Below, in pieces: positions 50,057-62,499 of a DNA stretch of 64,000 nt. The position numbers and the translations under genes are program-made. How positions within the stretch are numbered: the stretch's first letter is position 1; each line of letters starts with the position of its first letter. The stretch comes from Lycorma delicatula (lineage: Eukaryota; Arthropoda; Insecta; Hemiptera; Fulgoridae): NCBI RefSeq assembly GCF_047948215.1, contig NC_134456.1, positions 196,118,034 to 196,182,033 on the forward strand, written 5' to 3'. A model generated the notes under the pieces. That model searched no databases, was not told the origin of the DNA, and saw only the letters and a program-made list of their open reading frames with translations.

Positions 50057-50062
50057 AATAAA
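50057..50062 (+). promoter_or_regulatory. Probable polyadenylation signal of gene B
   Basis: AATAAA about 180 bases after the gene B stop; the first canonical hexamer downstream. Confidence 0.5.
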
Positions 50063-50415
50063 TGTTTTTTTTAATTGTAGTATGAATATTTTATAACATA
50101 TTTTACACGTTTATTAGTTAATACAATCACTGTATTTCATTTTAGAAAAAAAAAGTTTAATTTCTATATGTACAGCATATTTTCTTAAGTATTATCATGC
50201 TTTTTTCAAACTATTGTTATTTTAATTAATAAAAAGTTCATGTGGTCAATGAAATTATACACAGATTTGGCTAATTTTATGTGTAGAATTTAACTCAGTA
50301 CTTGAATAAATATTAAAATATAATGATTTTGGTATTCTTTTTGTATGTTTTCCTCTGTTCTTATTTGCAAAAATTAATTTTTCTCTACGTGTTTAATACT
50401 TAATTTAATTTTCAG

Positions 50416-50473
50416 AAAATGTTCCGATGAAGAAGAGATGTTTACAAAAGTATTGAAGCTGGAAGAAAAGTAG
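50416..50473 (+). pseudogene. Possible decayed ppk exon fragment
   Basis: After an acceptor-like TTTAATTTTCAG (ends 50415), the phase used by exon 3 gives KCSDEEEMFTKVLKLEEK and a stop. The start resembles exon 3 of genes B and C (MFGN-SSDEE...). The similarity is short and could be chance. It could also be an alternative last exon. Confidence 0.3.
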
Positions 50474-52359
50474 TAGAGCATTTAATGAAAAAATTAATTT
50501 TTACAAATAATTATATTTTGCTGTTAGAATGCAATTTGCTAGATTATTTATTAATTTGTACTAGGTATTTAAGGGATTATAATTATGAAACATCCATTAA
50601 AAAAATAAAAATATATGAAATTTCATGTATTACGAACTATTATGAACAAAGTTGATCACATTCATATAATCCTTCATAGGTGAGGGAGCTTTACTGTTAT
50701 GCTATCATCTATATTTTAACGAACCAGAGATTGTTATTTCAAAATTACATAAATTTCTGAAGTTGTTAGGAGCTATTCAAAGAATATTTAGTAGAAAGGT
50801 ATGAAAAGAGAAAGTTATTGAATTTTATGTAAGTGTGACTGCGTTGATACTGTTATATTACACTGAAACTTGAAACCACGGCATCTGTGATGAAGTTTGG
50901 AAAATAACAGAGATATTATTCTAAGTAGAGGATTTAGGCTATAATTGTGAGATCATACATCAAGTAATAGTATGTGCTACAGTTACAAATTGAGAAAGTT
51001 ATAGATTTAATAAGGAGATACAAAGAAGAATGGAAGATGCAAGTCTGTAAGAGTGACAGTAGTAATAATAGAATAGTTATATTTCTACTGGTCTTTGTAC
51101 GAGGTAGATGATCAGATTATAAACTGATGAGGATGCAACAATGAAACAGTTTTTATACAATTTTAATGTGTATTGTTTATGGTGGTGGTGACATTTTAAA
51201 AAGAAATAATCCATTGAACTATTTTTAAAATTTGACTTTTTCATATTCACTTATAATTACTATTTAGATTTTTTTTTTTTTTCGATTTAGATTTCAGGGA
51301 GTTATAAATAATTTAGGCACTATGGAAATGGTATCATTGAACACAAAAGACTAATTGACATTAGCATTATAAAATTCATTAAGTAATATATAAGTTATAA
51401 CAATGAAATGAATTCTGAATTTTAAATTACATTTTAAACTGCTGCATTCTACCTCAATCACTCTGTAATTTAGAAATGCAGTCTGGCCCATAACAACTTT
51501 AACTGGGTAGTTTAGATGTTGAACTGCTTTTTTCATTTTATTTCCATGTACTTCAAAAACCAGTTTGTGCATTTTGTTCACTTTTATAGAATATTTATTC
51601 TTCAATTTCATTCTTTGTTCATGATTAAAAGTAAAATAAAATATTTCTATAGTTGATAAATCGGTTTCAAAATTTAACAGTTGTTAAAAAAAGGAAAAAA
51701 GTTGTTTGTATTATATAATAAATGTTAATTTGTAGCAAAAAATTTACTTTTTGTGTCTTTGCTGTGACTAACTTTTTGGGCGACATTTTTATTTCTTTGA
51801 AAATTTTATCATCCTTACTCCTTTATTTACATAAATTGTATTTTAATTTATACTTAAAATTCTCTGCAATGGTAATTTGAAAAATTACCTCGGTATACTT
51901 GGTATAATTTTACAAATAATTATGTCAGTTTTAATTCAGATTTGTTTTATTCTGTTTGTTTTTTGTTGACGGATATGGACTAACTAAATTCTACTATATG
52001 TAACTTCTAATTTTGATTAGTCTTAATAGTAGTTTTGGATATTTACTCACTACTGCTTAGATACTGTTAGTAGTGGTTGCTATTTAATCAATTTTGATAT
52101 TCCGTTTTTTGAGTGTTCTACTCAACAATATTCGTTTTATGGTAGTAAATAATGAGAATAATAAATCACTTTGATGATAGATGAATATTAGCTACAAAAG
52201 GCTACCTGATACAATCTTGTTGTCTGTTCTATAAGAACTGTTCTTCTGCTTAAAGTAATGAAATTGTGGGATTAATTATAATTTAAAACAATTCCTTACT
52301 GAAATCTGATAATTATTCAAATTTGAACTTAATTATTCTGAACCTTATTTAATAATCTA
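50474..52359. other. Spacer between gene B and a mariner
   Basis: AT-rich with no recognised gene. The minus-strand open frame at 51351-51611 (86 codons) has no family resemblance. Confidence 0.55.
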
Positions 52360-53286
52360 TGAGGGTGAGTAAAAAATTAACTACACTTTTTGTTCTACAA
52401 TTTATTTACACAAAGGTAGGGGTTCAACATGTACATCATTTTTCTACATAATCACCTCCCTTGTCAATGCACTTGGTTAGCAGTCCAGAAGTTTATGTAT
52501 GTATTTCCTTCCAAGAAGAAGGTTCACGATTGGTTGCAAAGCCACTTTTGCACTACTTCCTGCAAGTCTAAGTCTGCGGAGAATCAATGACCTTGCAAAG
52601 CATCCAAACAGTTGAAAGTCAGAGAAAGCAACACCTGGACTGTAGACAGAGATTTTCAACAAGTTGAAAATTCAACTTGTTGATGGTTTGGCAAGCTGTG
52701 TGTGGGTGTGTGTTGTCACGCAACAACAATACTTTCTTCAACAATAGGCTTTACGGAAGCTGAGCTTATCATGGATGATTTGATGGGCAAAACCATGACT
52801 GATGTTCAATGAAGATGCTGCCTCATTGATGATAATTTGCCTATTTGCTAGAACCTTTTCTCGAGCTGGTTGAATTTTGTTGTCCATGGTGGAAGTTGAT
52901 TGAGTTCTGCTTCCTCTTCGTGCATCACACTCATGCAGTCACTTTTAAACTTCTTGATCCACAAAAAAATCACTTTTACATGAAAAAGCAATGTCCCCGT
53001 ATTGTGATAAATGCCTGTAATGAATTTCATCCCCTTTCACACCCTCTGACCAGAGAAATCAAAACATTGTTCATTGTTCATCCTTAGTAGAAACTGCTAA
53101 TTGAGCAGATATATCTACACTGCAACAGCCGGAAGGCAAATTGCAGTTGCAATTGATGCAATTTGGTTCAAATTTCACACGCATGACTGCAGTCATACCA
53201 ACTCTAAGCGTGCATGCGGAGAAGACAGTATGACAATCTTGAAGGTGTTTATGGCAAAAGTGTAGATAATCTTTGACTCTCCCTTG
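52360..53286 (-). mobile_element. Mariner relic with both ends, minus strand
   Basis: Imperfect inverted ends of about 27 bases (TGAGGGTGAGTAAAAAATTA at the left; the complement of the right end starts CAAGGGAGAGTCAAAGATTA) are flanked by TA. On the minus strand, frameshifted transposase remnants: FFCGSRSLKVTA, ANRQIIINEAASSLNISHGF, AHQII, then YSPGVAFSDFQLFGCFARSL (YSPDLAPSDFQLF in intact relatives) and FLEG ... CIDKGGDYVEK near 52450. The middle is deleted (927 bp in all). Confidence 0.82.
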
Positions 53287-54643
53287 TAATGATTTTTTAT
53301 ACAATAAGTTATACTATTTAGGTTTTATTTTACTCTTTAAATGGCTCTTTAAACATTAAACATGTTACTATGCTAAATCAAGTATTAACAGTATCTACTA
53401 TTACCACTTTACCAACATCATTACTGTTTTTAAGTATTCACAGTATACATCACCAGTAGGTTACTAGGTATTTTATGCTTATTTGCTGACGAGAGCTCTC
53501 CATATAATGAATGAATCTTATTTATCGTAAAGAACAGTATAATATCTTATTGTATGGAATCTTATGTATGTAACATCTTTTGTTATCTGAAACTAAGGGA
53601 ATAAAGATTTGCTATTACATCCACAAAAATACAGTTCACTGCTCAAAATTCCTTTTACTTCTCTTTGAATTTTTATCTTTTTTAAAAACCAAATAATAAA
53701 TCAAAGTTATCTTAAAACTTAAAGAAAAAAGAATTGAAAATAGAACAAGAACAAAATTACTAGCTAATATTTAGTATTTAATTGGTTTAGAAATAATTAA
53801 ACAAAGAAAGGATATGATTTATAATTTATTAATACAAAATAAATAAAGGAAAGCAAATTTTGAAACTGAAGTTATTGTTCAAAATATTATTTAGTCCATG
53901 GTTTGGAGGTGATCTATTGCTCATTAATGGGAAAACAAGAACAGTTGCCCCATGACACAAGGAAATCTCTTGAAAAATCAGAAAATTTATGTTTGAAATA
54001 AAATTGAATTATAGAGTTAATGTAAATATATATATATTACGTAAAATAAAAATAAAATATAAATGTTAAAGTACTATATTTAATTTGAACATTTATATTT
54101 AAAAACTCATTCGCCTAAGATAATTGAGTTTGTTAATTGTTATTATTAATTACTTATTTTATAATAATAAAATGATTTCATTTACATATAACTGCTTTAT
54201 TAGGTTTTTAATATGTTTGGTTTATAGTCACTTTTTACAGTATTATTTTGTTTGGTTTGGTATTACTACTGAAGTAATTTTTATAAATAGAAATAACTTT
54301 TATGTTTAAATTAAAGACTTGTAAATTAGGGACAGTAATTTGTTTGTTGCTTTTATGTAAAAAGAAAAAAATGCAATATATAAATCAACCATGTATATCT
54401 TTCTTATCATTTAACTTAAAAGCTTTCTGAAAACACTTTCTGCAAATGCTGATTTTATCATTTTTAAAATACTTTAAATCAGTTTCTATTTGATATTCGT
54501 TATAGTATTACTTCACTCATAAATTACAATTTTGGATCAATCCCTCAGCTACTGAAACTGAATAACACACTTAAATGACAAATACGATTTAAAATTTTGT
54601 TGTAGCAATAAAATTCAATTACTTCACATTTATAGAATTCAAA
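53287..54643. other. Spacer upstream of gene C
   Basis: AT-rich with no recognised element. TTTATAG at 54629-54635 just before the gene C start could be an acceptor for a non-coding first exon. Confidence 0.5.
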
Positions 54644-54732
54644 ATGCATCCTTTGTGGAAGGAGTTTTGTTCAAAGTCTTCTATATATTGTCTTCATTAT
54701 GCAGTTGCTAAAGGAAAATCAATGTTTGAAAG
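54644..54732 (+). CDS. Gene C exon 1
   Basis: ATG at 54644, MHPLWKEFCSKSSIYCLHYA..., ending GAAAG|GTTATA in phase 2. The start is chosen from its match to gene B. Confidence 0.9.
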
Positions 54733-57700
54733 GTTATAAACTTTTAAAATGAAACTTATTTGTAGAAATGTTATTTATTGGATTAAAACATTTTTACATT
54801 TATAATATTAAAAATGTTGGAAAGAGAACATTATTCCCAAAGATAGGAATAGGAGGTTCAGAAAATTTTTAGATCCAGAAATAAATAATAGCAAATTAGG
54901 ATTATTATTCACTGTTAAATTTGTTTTAAATCACCTGAAGAAAATTATATAATATTAAAAAATGAGGGGTTTTAAATATATTTTTAATGATAAGTTGTTA
55001 TTACTATAATTCCTTTTTAAAGATTACTGCTATTATTCAACAAATAGAACTGTGCATTAATTGTGCTAACTGTTAAGTAAGTAGAACTGTGCATTAAAAT
55101 ACAAAAATAGTTGCTAATATTTTGATATCTTTTTGTGGAGTGAAGCTAATTTAAATTACTCAGGCTTTTGGAAAGGTTGTCTAAGAGAAGATATATATCA
55201 AGAATTGGAAGTAAATTGGGAGGGGATCACTGGAGGAGTTTCACTCTTGCATATTTAAAATTTCTCCAGATTATTATGTTGATAATTCCACAGTAGGTAT
55301 TGTTTATTAAAAAAAAGTACATAGAGTTCAATGAATTTGAAAGAGAGACTGAAATATTCTGTTTTATAATTTTTCTCTATAAATGTAACTACTTTGTTAT
55401 GCTTGGGCTTAGAAATGTAGATCTGTGTAATTTTTATAGGTTTATGTGTACAATTAATGTAAGTGTATCATACTTAATGGCTTTTTCTGCTAAAGGGGCC
55501 ACTGTTTGGTGACGTTTGGAGTGTATTCCTTTGTGGTTCTGTTGAGATTAAAAAGTATGACCTTCTTCAAGTAATGTGCTTTTCATGTGTGAAATTATTT
55601 TGTAGAACTCTGAAATACAACTTTAAATTATATTTAAGTAATTAAGTTCATTCAATTTCATTCATAAATTTAGTGTATCAGTCTATCTCCATGGATAAAT
55701 TCAAATTTAGAGGATGGTTCCTAGCTGGGTAATGCAATCAGATTTTGATACATGTTCATTTAAAATAAATTAAAAAAAAAAAAAATTAAACTGACTCCAA
55801 AAAAAACCAATTAAAAAAAATTGGACTGAAATGGAAAAAAATTTCACTACTTCAATACAATCTTTGAAACGTAATTTTTGAAGTCGGCACCAAATTCAAA
55901 CAAACTTCGTAATCTGTATCTTATGTAATATTTATTTTACAAGTCATAAATATTTACATATGTATCATTACATATGATACATATTATTTACATGAGATAT
56001 TTTAAATCATAATTCATTTAAAATTTGGTGCTGATTTTAAAAAATAAATTTCAAAGATTTTATTGAGAGCTTAATGGAAAAATTATTTTTTTCCTTTTCA
56101 GTCCAGTTATTTAATTCTATTTTTTTTTGTAGTTGGTTTAATTTTTTTTAAAGATTTTATTTTATTCTTATTAGTGCTAGAACTTTGTTAGAGCTGGAAT
56201 ATGGGCAGGCTTACAAAACAGACTGCTATTAAGAGAAATGAACGTTCTCTTGAAACAGGACAGGATTGTTTGTTGTCCATTACTCTTTTCCATTGATTAA
56301 TACAATTAATCAGCAAAATGGAACCCCTGCTAGCAACTCGCCACTCAATTAAAAAAAGATTCATCAAAATCAGAGATTCTGATCAAAAGTTATGACCAGA
56401 CAAACATAAAAATTAATATTTGCCTTGATTATAATTTTTTTTCTCAGTACCTTTTTTTTAATGGTGCACATACTCAATAATAGTGTGGGACCATTATGGA
56501 ATTATCTGCAATGTTTAAAAAAATTTCAAACAAATTTGTACACATGGTGGAAAGTTAATAAGGAGGACTAAGGCTATGGTATATGGCTAAATTTGGTAGT
56601 TTTTGGCCATTACTTATTTTCAATTGGTTTAATACAATTAAATAATGAGTGTAAACACCGCTAAAAACTCATCTATCAATTAAAAAAGTAATCATCAAAA
56701 TCAGAGATTCTGATCAAAAGTTATACCTGGACAAATATAAAAAACCCAGGTTGAATTGATAACAAACTTCTTTTCAAAGTGGTTAAACATTTTTGTACTA
56801 AATTTCAAATGTAAAATATTGCTGCAAATGGCAAATATTGGAAATCCAACACAAAATCATTAAATAATGTAATTCCAACTGATGTCAACAATTATCAGTG
56901 AGTTTAGACATGTTAATTTTAAGTCAATTGTAACATAACAAAGTACTAAATAAATCAGTTGACAAAATTTGGGAGAGATGCAAAGATTGGAGCACTGCCA
57001 ACTTGATATTTTAATTTTTTTATTAAAGCAACATATTATGATTTATTTTTTATTTATATAGATATTAACCCATCCAAAAATGCATAAGCACAAACCCAAG
57101 CACACCTTTTGAACTGCACGATCACAATATAACAGTAAATAATTTTTTTTTGTTTTTGTTGAAATTCTAAAATCATTTTGGATTTAGTTTGAGAAACTTA
57201 CATAGAATTACCAGAAAAAGATTCCCTTTCAAATTAAAAAGAAAAAACTCTTCAAACATGTTTAGTACCAAAATTACAAACCAAAACATCATTAAAAAAT
57301 ATAAACTTATATTCAGGTCGAATTGAAAACTTTCTTTTTTTTTAAGTGGTTAAAAACTGTAATTAGATGGATACATTTTAAATTAAAACTTTAATTCCAG
57401 ATAAAAAGTGTCATAATTAAAAGTTAAGTGATATTTTGAAATAGGAATATTTCACAGAAAAAGACAAATTTTTATTATGTTTTAGAAAATACAAAAAAAT
57501 AAATATACAAAGTGGTTACTGGAATAAAATAACTAAGTGACTAGATGTGCATTTACATTTTAGACAAGTGTCATGAATGCTTTAAAAATAAGTTAGAGAA
57601 ACACTTACACACAGAGAAATAAAAACTTAGAAAAGATAAACAAAAAGCAATATATATACAAAACTGAGTTAAAGACAATTATCTTTATAAAACAAGTAAA

Positions 57701-59955
57701 AAATTGAAAACAATCTCCTTTTGAGCTACCCAAGCCTAAAGCAAAATGTTAGCATACAATACAGCCTAAATTCCTTGCTTAGTCTGGCCACATTATAAAC
57801 TTGTTAGTCTTTCAGTACTTTAAGTGTTCAAAAACTAAATATTAAAAGAAATAAAAAATACTTTTTCCACTCATGAAATTTTACTTATAAAGTTCAAAAG
57901 GCTAAACTTTAGCACCTTTTTAAACAAAAAGAATGAACTATCTTGAATGATTATTGGAATAAAATAACTGAAGTTAAATAAAATTATGCGGTGTGCCCAC
58001 TTAAACTCCTCATCTTTTTTCTTTTTCTGCTTAGCCTCTGGAACCAGCATAAGGTACTATTTATGATGATGAATGAGGATGTGTATGAATGTAAATGAAG
58101 TGTAGTCTGGAATTCTTTTACTTGTAAAACTTACCAACAATTTTTTATATGTTCATTACATCAATAGCTTCCTCAATGAATATCTTCAGATCACTCAAAT
58201 TTTTAATATATATAGTGTTAAAATCTCTACTTTTTTTAATATTAAAAAATATTTGAAAGATATCTCTATAAAAATTTATACAGTTTAAAATGGTGTAGTT
58301 ATATCTATTAGTTGACAGTGCATTAAGAGTTTAAAAATATCTCTAGGGAAAACATTTTCTGAATCTACCTGATAATTCACAAGCTGCACTCAGATCTGCT
58401 TTTCATATATTTTTTGTATGTATGGAAAATTAGTGCAATGATTTTTAATTTCATTTGTTAAAGAGTACCGTCAAAATATCTACTATGAAACAAGATATTC
58501 ATGTTAAAAATGTCAAAAGTTTAGTGTTGCTTATATTAATAATCTGTATTATTTTTTAAAATAACCATAATGTTCTTGATCTTCTACTGATTGCAAAATA
58601 CAAGATCGATGAAATTTTGTACTTTCTTTTTATCATTTTAAAACCACTAATTAACATACGTTATGTAGGAATCTCTTGTGCGTGGAATAATGTTTTATAA
58701 TATTCTATAATCACTGAAGTACATTCTCTTATAGATGTTTATTTAAAAAATATTCTTACCTTTATGTCAAAAATTAATTAGGACAGTTATAGCATAGCTG
58801 AATTTTTAATTAAAAATGAATTTCAGAATTGCTTGGTTGGCATTGCTGATTGCTGGTGTTTTTGGAATTTCAAAGTATCTGTTAGAATCATGGTTTCAAT
58901 ATAATAATGGGCCTCTTCAAGTGAAAGTTCAGAATCCAAGGTTTGATCTACATAATATTGAATTTCCTGCAGTTACTGTTTGTAGTATTAATAAAGTCAA
59001 TGCTGTGAAAGCAAATATGTTATTTGACAGGTGAGTGACATTTTTTTAATGTATGTTAAAAAACATTTAGGTTAGTAAAATTGAATGAATTTGTAATTTT
59101 AAGGATAAAATTCCATTTTTAATTTCTTATTTCTCAGGCTGGAACCCTGTTGTAAATGCTTGTTACACTTTTTTACAACCCATTGTGTTTGGATCTGATA
59201 CTGATACAAAGTAAAACAACTATGTATTAAGTCTTTTCTTTTTTAAATAGTTATTATCAGCATTTACAGTTCACTTTAAGTGAACTGAAAATTAAGTGAA
59301 GCTTCTATGCAAAATGAATTTCAATTAATTGAATTATTTCCTTCTTTTCTCTTTATTTCAACAGAAGTTTCTGCAGTTTAATTTACTATTACTTTCATAG
59401 ATCAAGATAATGAAATGATTTTTATACTTTCTAAATATCTGGAAGTATGTTTCAAACAAATGTTGTATTTCTGTTTTAAATATTTTGAAAAGGGTCTTTC
59501 TCAATATGTTTTGGTTTCCAACCTCTATCCTAGATAACTTTTTATGTTTAAGATAATTAACCTAAATTTTACAGATCAACTCTACCATACCAATCTAAAC
59601 TTTACAGTTTTGTTTTTCATCTGTTTTATTGTTTGTTTTACTGTTTTGTTTTTCCTATTACTGAACTCATCTTTTATTATGTAGAATTTCTTCCAATTTT
59701 GTTCAAATATTGGAACGTAGAACTGTCTGAAATATTGTAGACAATTTTTCTATTTATTTTATTTTCTCATTCATTTTCTTGTATATAAAATTCTAACAGC
59801 AAAAAAAAAAAAAATGAAAAAAATAAACTTATCTTTACATCTTTTGTTTTTTTATCTTTCTGATTAAGTTTTTGTAATATATAAATAAAGTTAAGTTTCT
59901 TACTTAACAAATTAAGTTTTTAAAAACAATTTTATTTTATTTACGTAAAATTATA

Positions 59956-59994
<39 letters not shown>

Positions 59995-60617
59995 AATTTC
60001 AGTCATTCCACCAAGTACAATATTAAAGAAACATTCTTACCTTTAGTTCTTAAAGATTTTTCTTAAAGTTAAGAAAAACTTCAAATTTACTCTATATGAC
60101 AATGGTTGCATGGGAAAAATATTTCACATGTTTAGCATATGACAAGCCCCCCCTTCTTACAATTCCATTTGGTCATCTCTTGCTGTAACGCTTGGTTATA
60201 TCAAAAAATTGTTTCAGACGGAAGTTTTAAGTAATGTTTTTAGGACTAACGACCACTTTAAACCGTTTTGATACTGTGCCTATTAAGGGAGGTATGATTC
60301 TTTTTTGTCTTCAAAACTCCATTTTTTCCAACCCGTGTACCAATGGTTGGTAATATCAAAAAATTTTACTTACATAAGTTTTATGCCCTTGTCCAAAAAA
60401 GAACAGAACTTTAAACGAATTTGATATTTTACTTAATAAGAAAGTTATAGCGATATTTTGTTTTTGTTTTTTTCGAATAAGCCCCCATTTCCACCCACAT
60501 GGTCCGATTTTGCCCGTTAGCGAACTCTACCCAGATTTTGGAATGAGTTATTTTTAAGGAACAATTTGAAAGTGATTAGCGTAAAATTACAGCAGTTATC
60601 GTGTCCACAAGAAATTG

Positions 60618-60655
<38 letters not shown>

Positions 60656-61138
60656 TTTTGAGCTGATGTGATTTTGGGGTCTGGGGGAAGTGAAACGCGA
60701 AGATATGTCGAAATTTTCCGGAAGTCGAATCATGATACACATTACAATAGGTAGCTTTCTTATGAAATGTAGCTGACATTTAATAACAAATAAACATAAT
60801 ATAACTAGTTTGGAAAATAATTTATAAATAATTAAATAAGTAATATTGAACACGAAAATAATAAAAAATTAGAAATTTTTGAAAAATTTTATATATATAA
60901 ATATAAACGTGAATTTAGTCTCATGTATCTGCTGACAGAACTTATTGGGAATTCTGTAAGACAAAATTTATTTCTTACAAAAATTATTTAAGTTGGTAAT
61001 ACGCGTGATAAGATTTTAATAAAATTAAATGTTTGCAGTAATGTATTATAAAACAACATCGAAAGAAATTTTAAATAATTTAGGTAAATTTTAGTAAAAA
61101 ATTTTAATTTTAATTGCAATTTTGGTAAATTTTAATAA

Positions 61139-61172
<34 letters not shown>

Positions 61173-62388
61173 TTGACTGAACAAATGTACGTTCTGTAAA
61201 TGTTTAATTTTTTTAATATTTTACTCAATAACCAATTATAAAAAGTAACTAAGTGTAAAGATGTTGAATAGTAGTTATATGCGTAAATGTAAATGAAGAT
61301 AAATCAGTAAACATTACTGAGGATGAGCTTACGCCAGAAAGTGCTCTAATGTAAAGGAAATAAAGGTAAGAATGTTTCTTTAATTCTGTACTTAGCGGAT
61401 TGGCTGAAATTCAATATATGTTGTTAAAAAAAATACATATATGTGTTTTTCATAAATAATATACTAGTATATTAATATTGCAAGACAGATTTTTGCTTTC
61501 AAACTCTATATATACTGTACATCAGCGGATGAAATCCATTCGTAATTCATTAGGTTGTAAATAGTTTTAAATGAATGCAATAAAATTATCATCTCTGTCG
61601 CGCACTGGTAGCGTCTTGGCCTTCATCTAAGGGTCCTGAGTTCAAATCTAGTCGGATATGACAATGCTACACAATTCTATTTCCACATCCTTACATACAA
61701 TCTTCTGTGGTGAATTAATTCATTAAGAAAATAATAAACGTACTTCGAATTTAAAAGTAAATTCTATTACACCATTTTTTTTTATTCAGATAATATTTAG
61801 TTATATTTCAGTCCAAAATATATTTTTGTTTTAATAATTAGTTATAAAAAAAAATTCATATTGCCTAACAAATGCAGATTTTCTTTTACAATAAAATTAT
61901 AATCCAAATTACTGATAACATTACAACACTAGAATATATTAATTATAAAAGTGTACAGCAATTACAGCATCAGAAATACAGTCAATAGATATTAACTGTA
62001 TTGCTGGGATTCTTAAGAAGCACATTAAAATAAGGGATACAAGAATCATGCTGATGATATTCTTGTATAATTTCAGTACAGTCTTGCATTCGATAAAGTA
62101 TAATTTCAGTATTTGTAATTTGACAGTTGTGATTTCTGACAATTTAAGTTACATATTTATATTTATGATACATCTTTTTTATGTTAAATTATGTTATGTA
62201 ACATATTTTTTAGAATGTTTGGCAACAACTCTGATGAAGAAATACGAGAAGCTTTTTTGAAATCTTTGATGTCATTATCTTTATTACGTTTTCCTTACTA
62301 CCATCATCCAATGAGATATAATTTATCTACTAACTTTCCATTATTTTATGATTTGAAAAATGAGGAGATTGTGGATATTATGGAAAAG
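54644..62388 (+). CDS. Gene C: pickpocket-type DEG/ENaC sodium channel, 5' part
   Basis: First three coding exons, 54644-54732, 58827-59030 and 62214-62388, with exactly the same lengths (89, 204, 175) and phases as gene B exons 1-3. The 156 residues include the N-terminus (MHPLWKEFCSKSS), the first membrane segment (RIAWLALLIAGVFGISKYLL), [19 protein letters not shown], and MFGNNSDEEIREAFLKSLMS ... LRFPYYHHP ... IMEK. Exon 2 is about 70 percent identical to gene B by hand count and exon 1 is about 57 percent (17 of 30). At the place of the family His-Gly gating motif gene C reads Tyr-Cys (SSIYCLHYAV against [10 protein letters not shown]). The rest, including the pore, lies beyond the window. 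No stop or frameshift is seen, so it looks intact so far. Confidence 0.92.
54733..55779 (+). other. Gene C intron 1, proximal part
   Basis: AT-rich intron sequence; nothing recognised. The open frame at 55300-55512 shows no domain. Confidence 0.55.
55780..56155. mobile_element. Foldback (palindromic) element in gene C intron 1
   Basis: The left half (55780-55968) and the reverse complement of the right half (55971-56155) match imperfectly along their length. Matching blocks include TTGGACTGAAATGG with CTGGACTGAAAAGG, CAATCTTTGAAA with AAATCTTTGAAA, and GGCACCAAATT with AGCACCAAATT. The centre is a perfect ATATGTATCAT/ATGATACATAT hairpin. No coding sequence. Probably a foldback MITE. Confidence 0.8.
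56285..56760 (+). repeat. Direct repeat, about 340-base period
   Basis: 56285-56420 recurs at 56624-56760, sharing ATCATCAAAATCAGAGATTC and TGATCAAAAGTTAT exactly and the flanks more loosely. A weaker third match to the following AGGTTGAATTGA-AAGTGGTTAAA block lies near 57315-57360. Confidence 0.75.
56761..58826 (+). other. Gene C intron 1, distal part
   Basis: AT-rich and low in complexity, with the weak repeat match near 57315. No coding feature. Ends at acceptor TTTCAG (58821-58826). Confidence 0.55.
58827..59030 (+). CDS. Gene C exon 2 (TM1, FPAVTVC)
   Basis: 204 bases bounded by TTTCAG and GTGAGT. It encodes the first membrane segment and [15 protein letters not shown]. An in-frame ATG just upstream (58816) lies in the intron and should not be taken as the start. 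Confidence 0.96.
59031..59984 (+). other. Gene C intron 2, proximal part
   Basis: AT-rich sequence ending in an (AT)n microsatellite at 59961-59990. No gene. Confidence 0.6.
59985..61418. mobile_element. DNA element with ~58-base terminal inverted repeats
   Basis: The left end 59985-60044 and the reverse complement of 61361-61418 share ATTGAATTTCAG-like starts, an AAGTACA-AATTAAAGAAA block and the exact AAACATTCTTACCTTTA. The 1.4 kb interior has no transposase, an (AT)n run at 60621-60648 and a 26-base A run at 61145-61170. Probably a non-autonomous DNA transposon; superfamily undetermined. Confidence 0.78.
61590..61745 (+). repeat. tRNA-derived SINE in gene C intron 2
   Basis: A tRNA-like head with GCGCACTGGTAGCGTC (A-box side) and GAGTTCAAATC (B box, 61638-61648), followed by a non-tRNA body (GACAATGCTACACAATTC). 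Looks related to the SINEs at 11350 and 24821. Confidence 0.65.
62214..62388 (+). CDS. Gene C exon 3
   Basis: Encodes RMFGNNSDEEIREAFLKSL ... YYHHP ... IVDIMEK. The donor is GTTATG; codons beyond it are intronic. Confidence 0.92.
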
Positions 62389-62499
62389 GTTATGGTTCTA
62401 TTTATTTTTTGTATAAAAGTTTAACTATCTTACTTTATCTATTTGTTTAAATTATTTTCTTGCATTTTGAAATGAATATAATAATTAACAAGTACGAAG

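Noticed and set aside
52845..53087. 80-codon plus-strand open frame
   Set aside because: Opposite strand of the mariner transposase relic at 52360-53286.
58816..59034. 72-codon open frame starting MNFRIAW
   Set aside because: Its ATG lies in the intron before the acceptor; the true exon is 58827-59030 and gene C starts at 54644.
60576..60853. Minus-strand open frames with Tyr-Ile repeats
   Set aside because: Translation of an (AT)n microsatellite inside a non-coding element.
61593..61665. Possible tRNA gene on the plus strand
   Set aside because: tRNA-like head of a SINE; no convincing acceptor stem.
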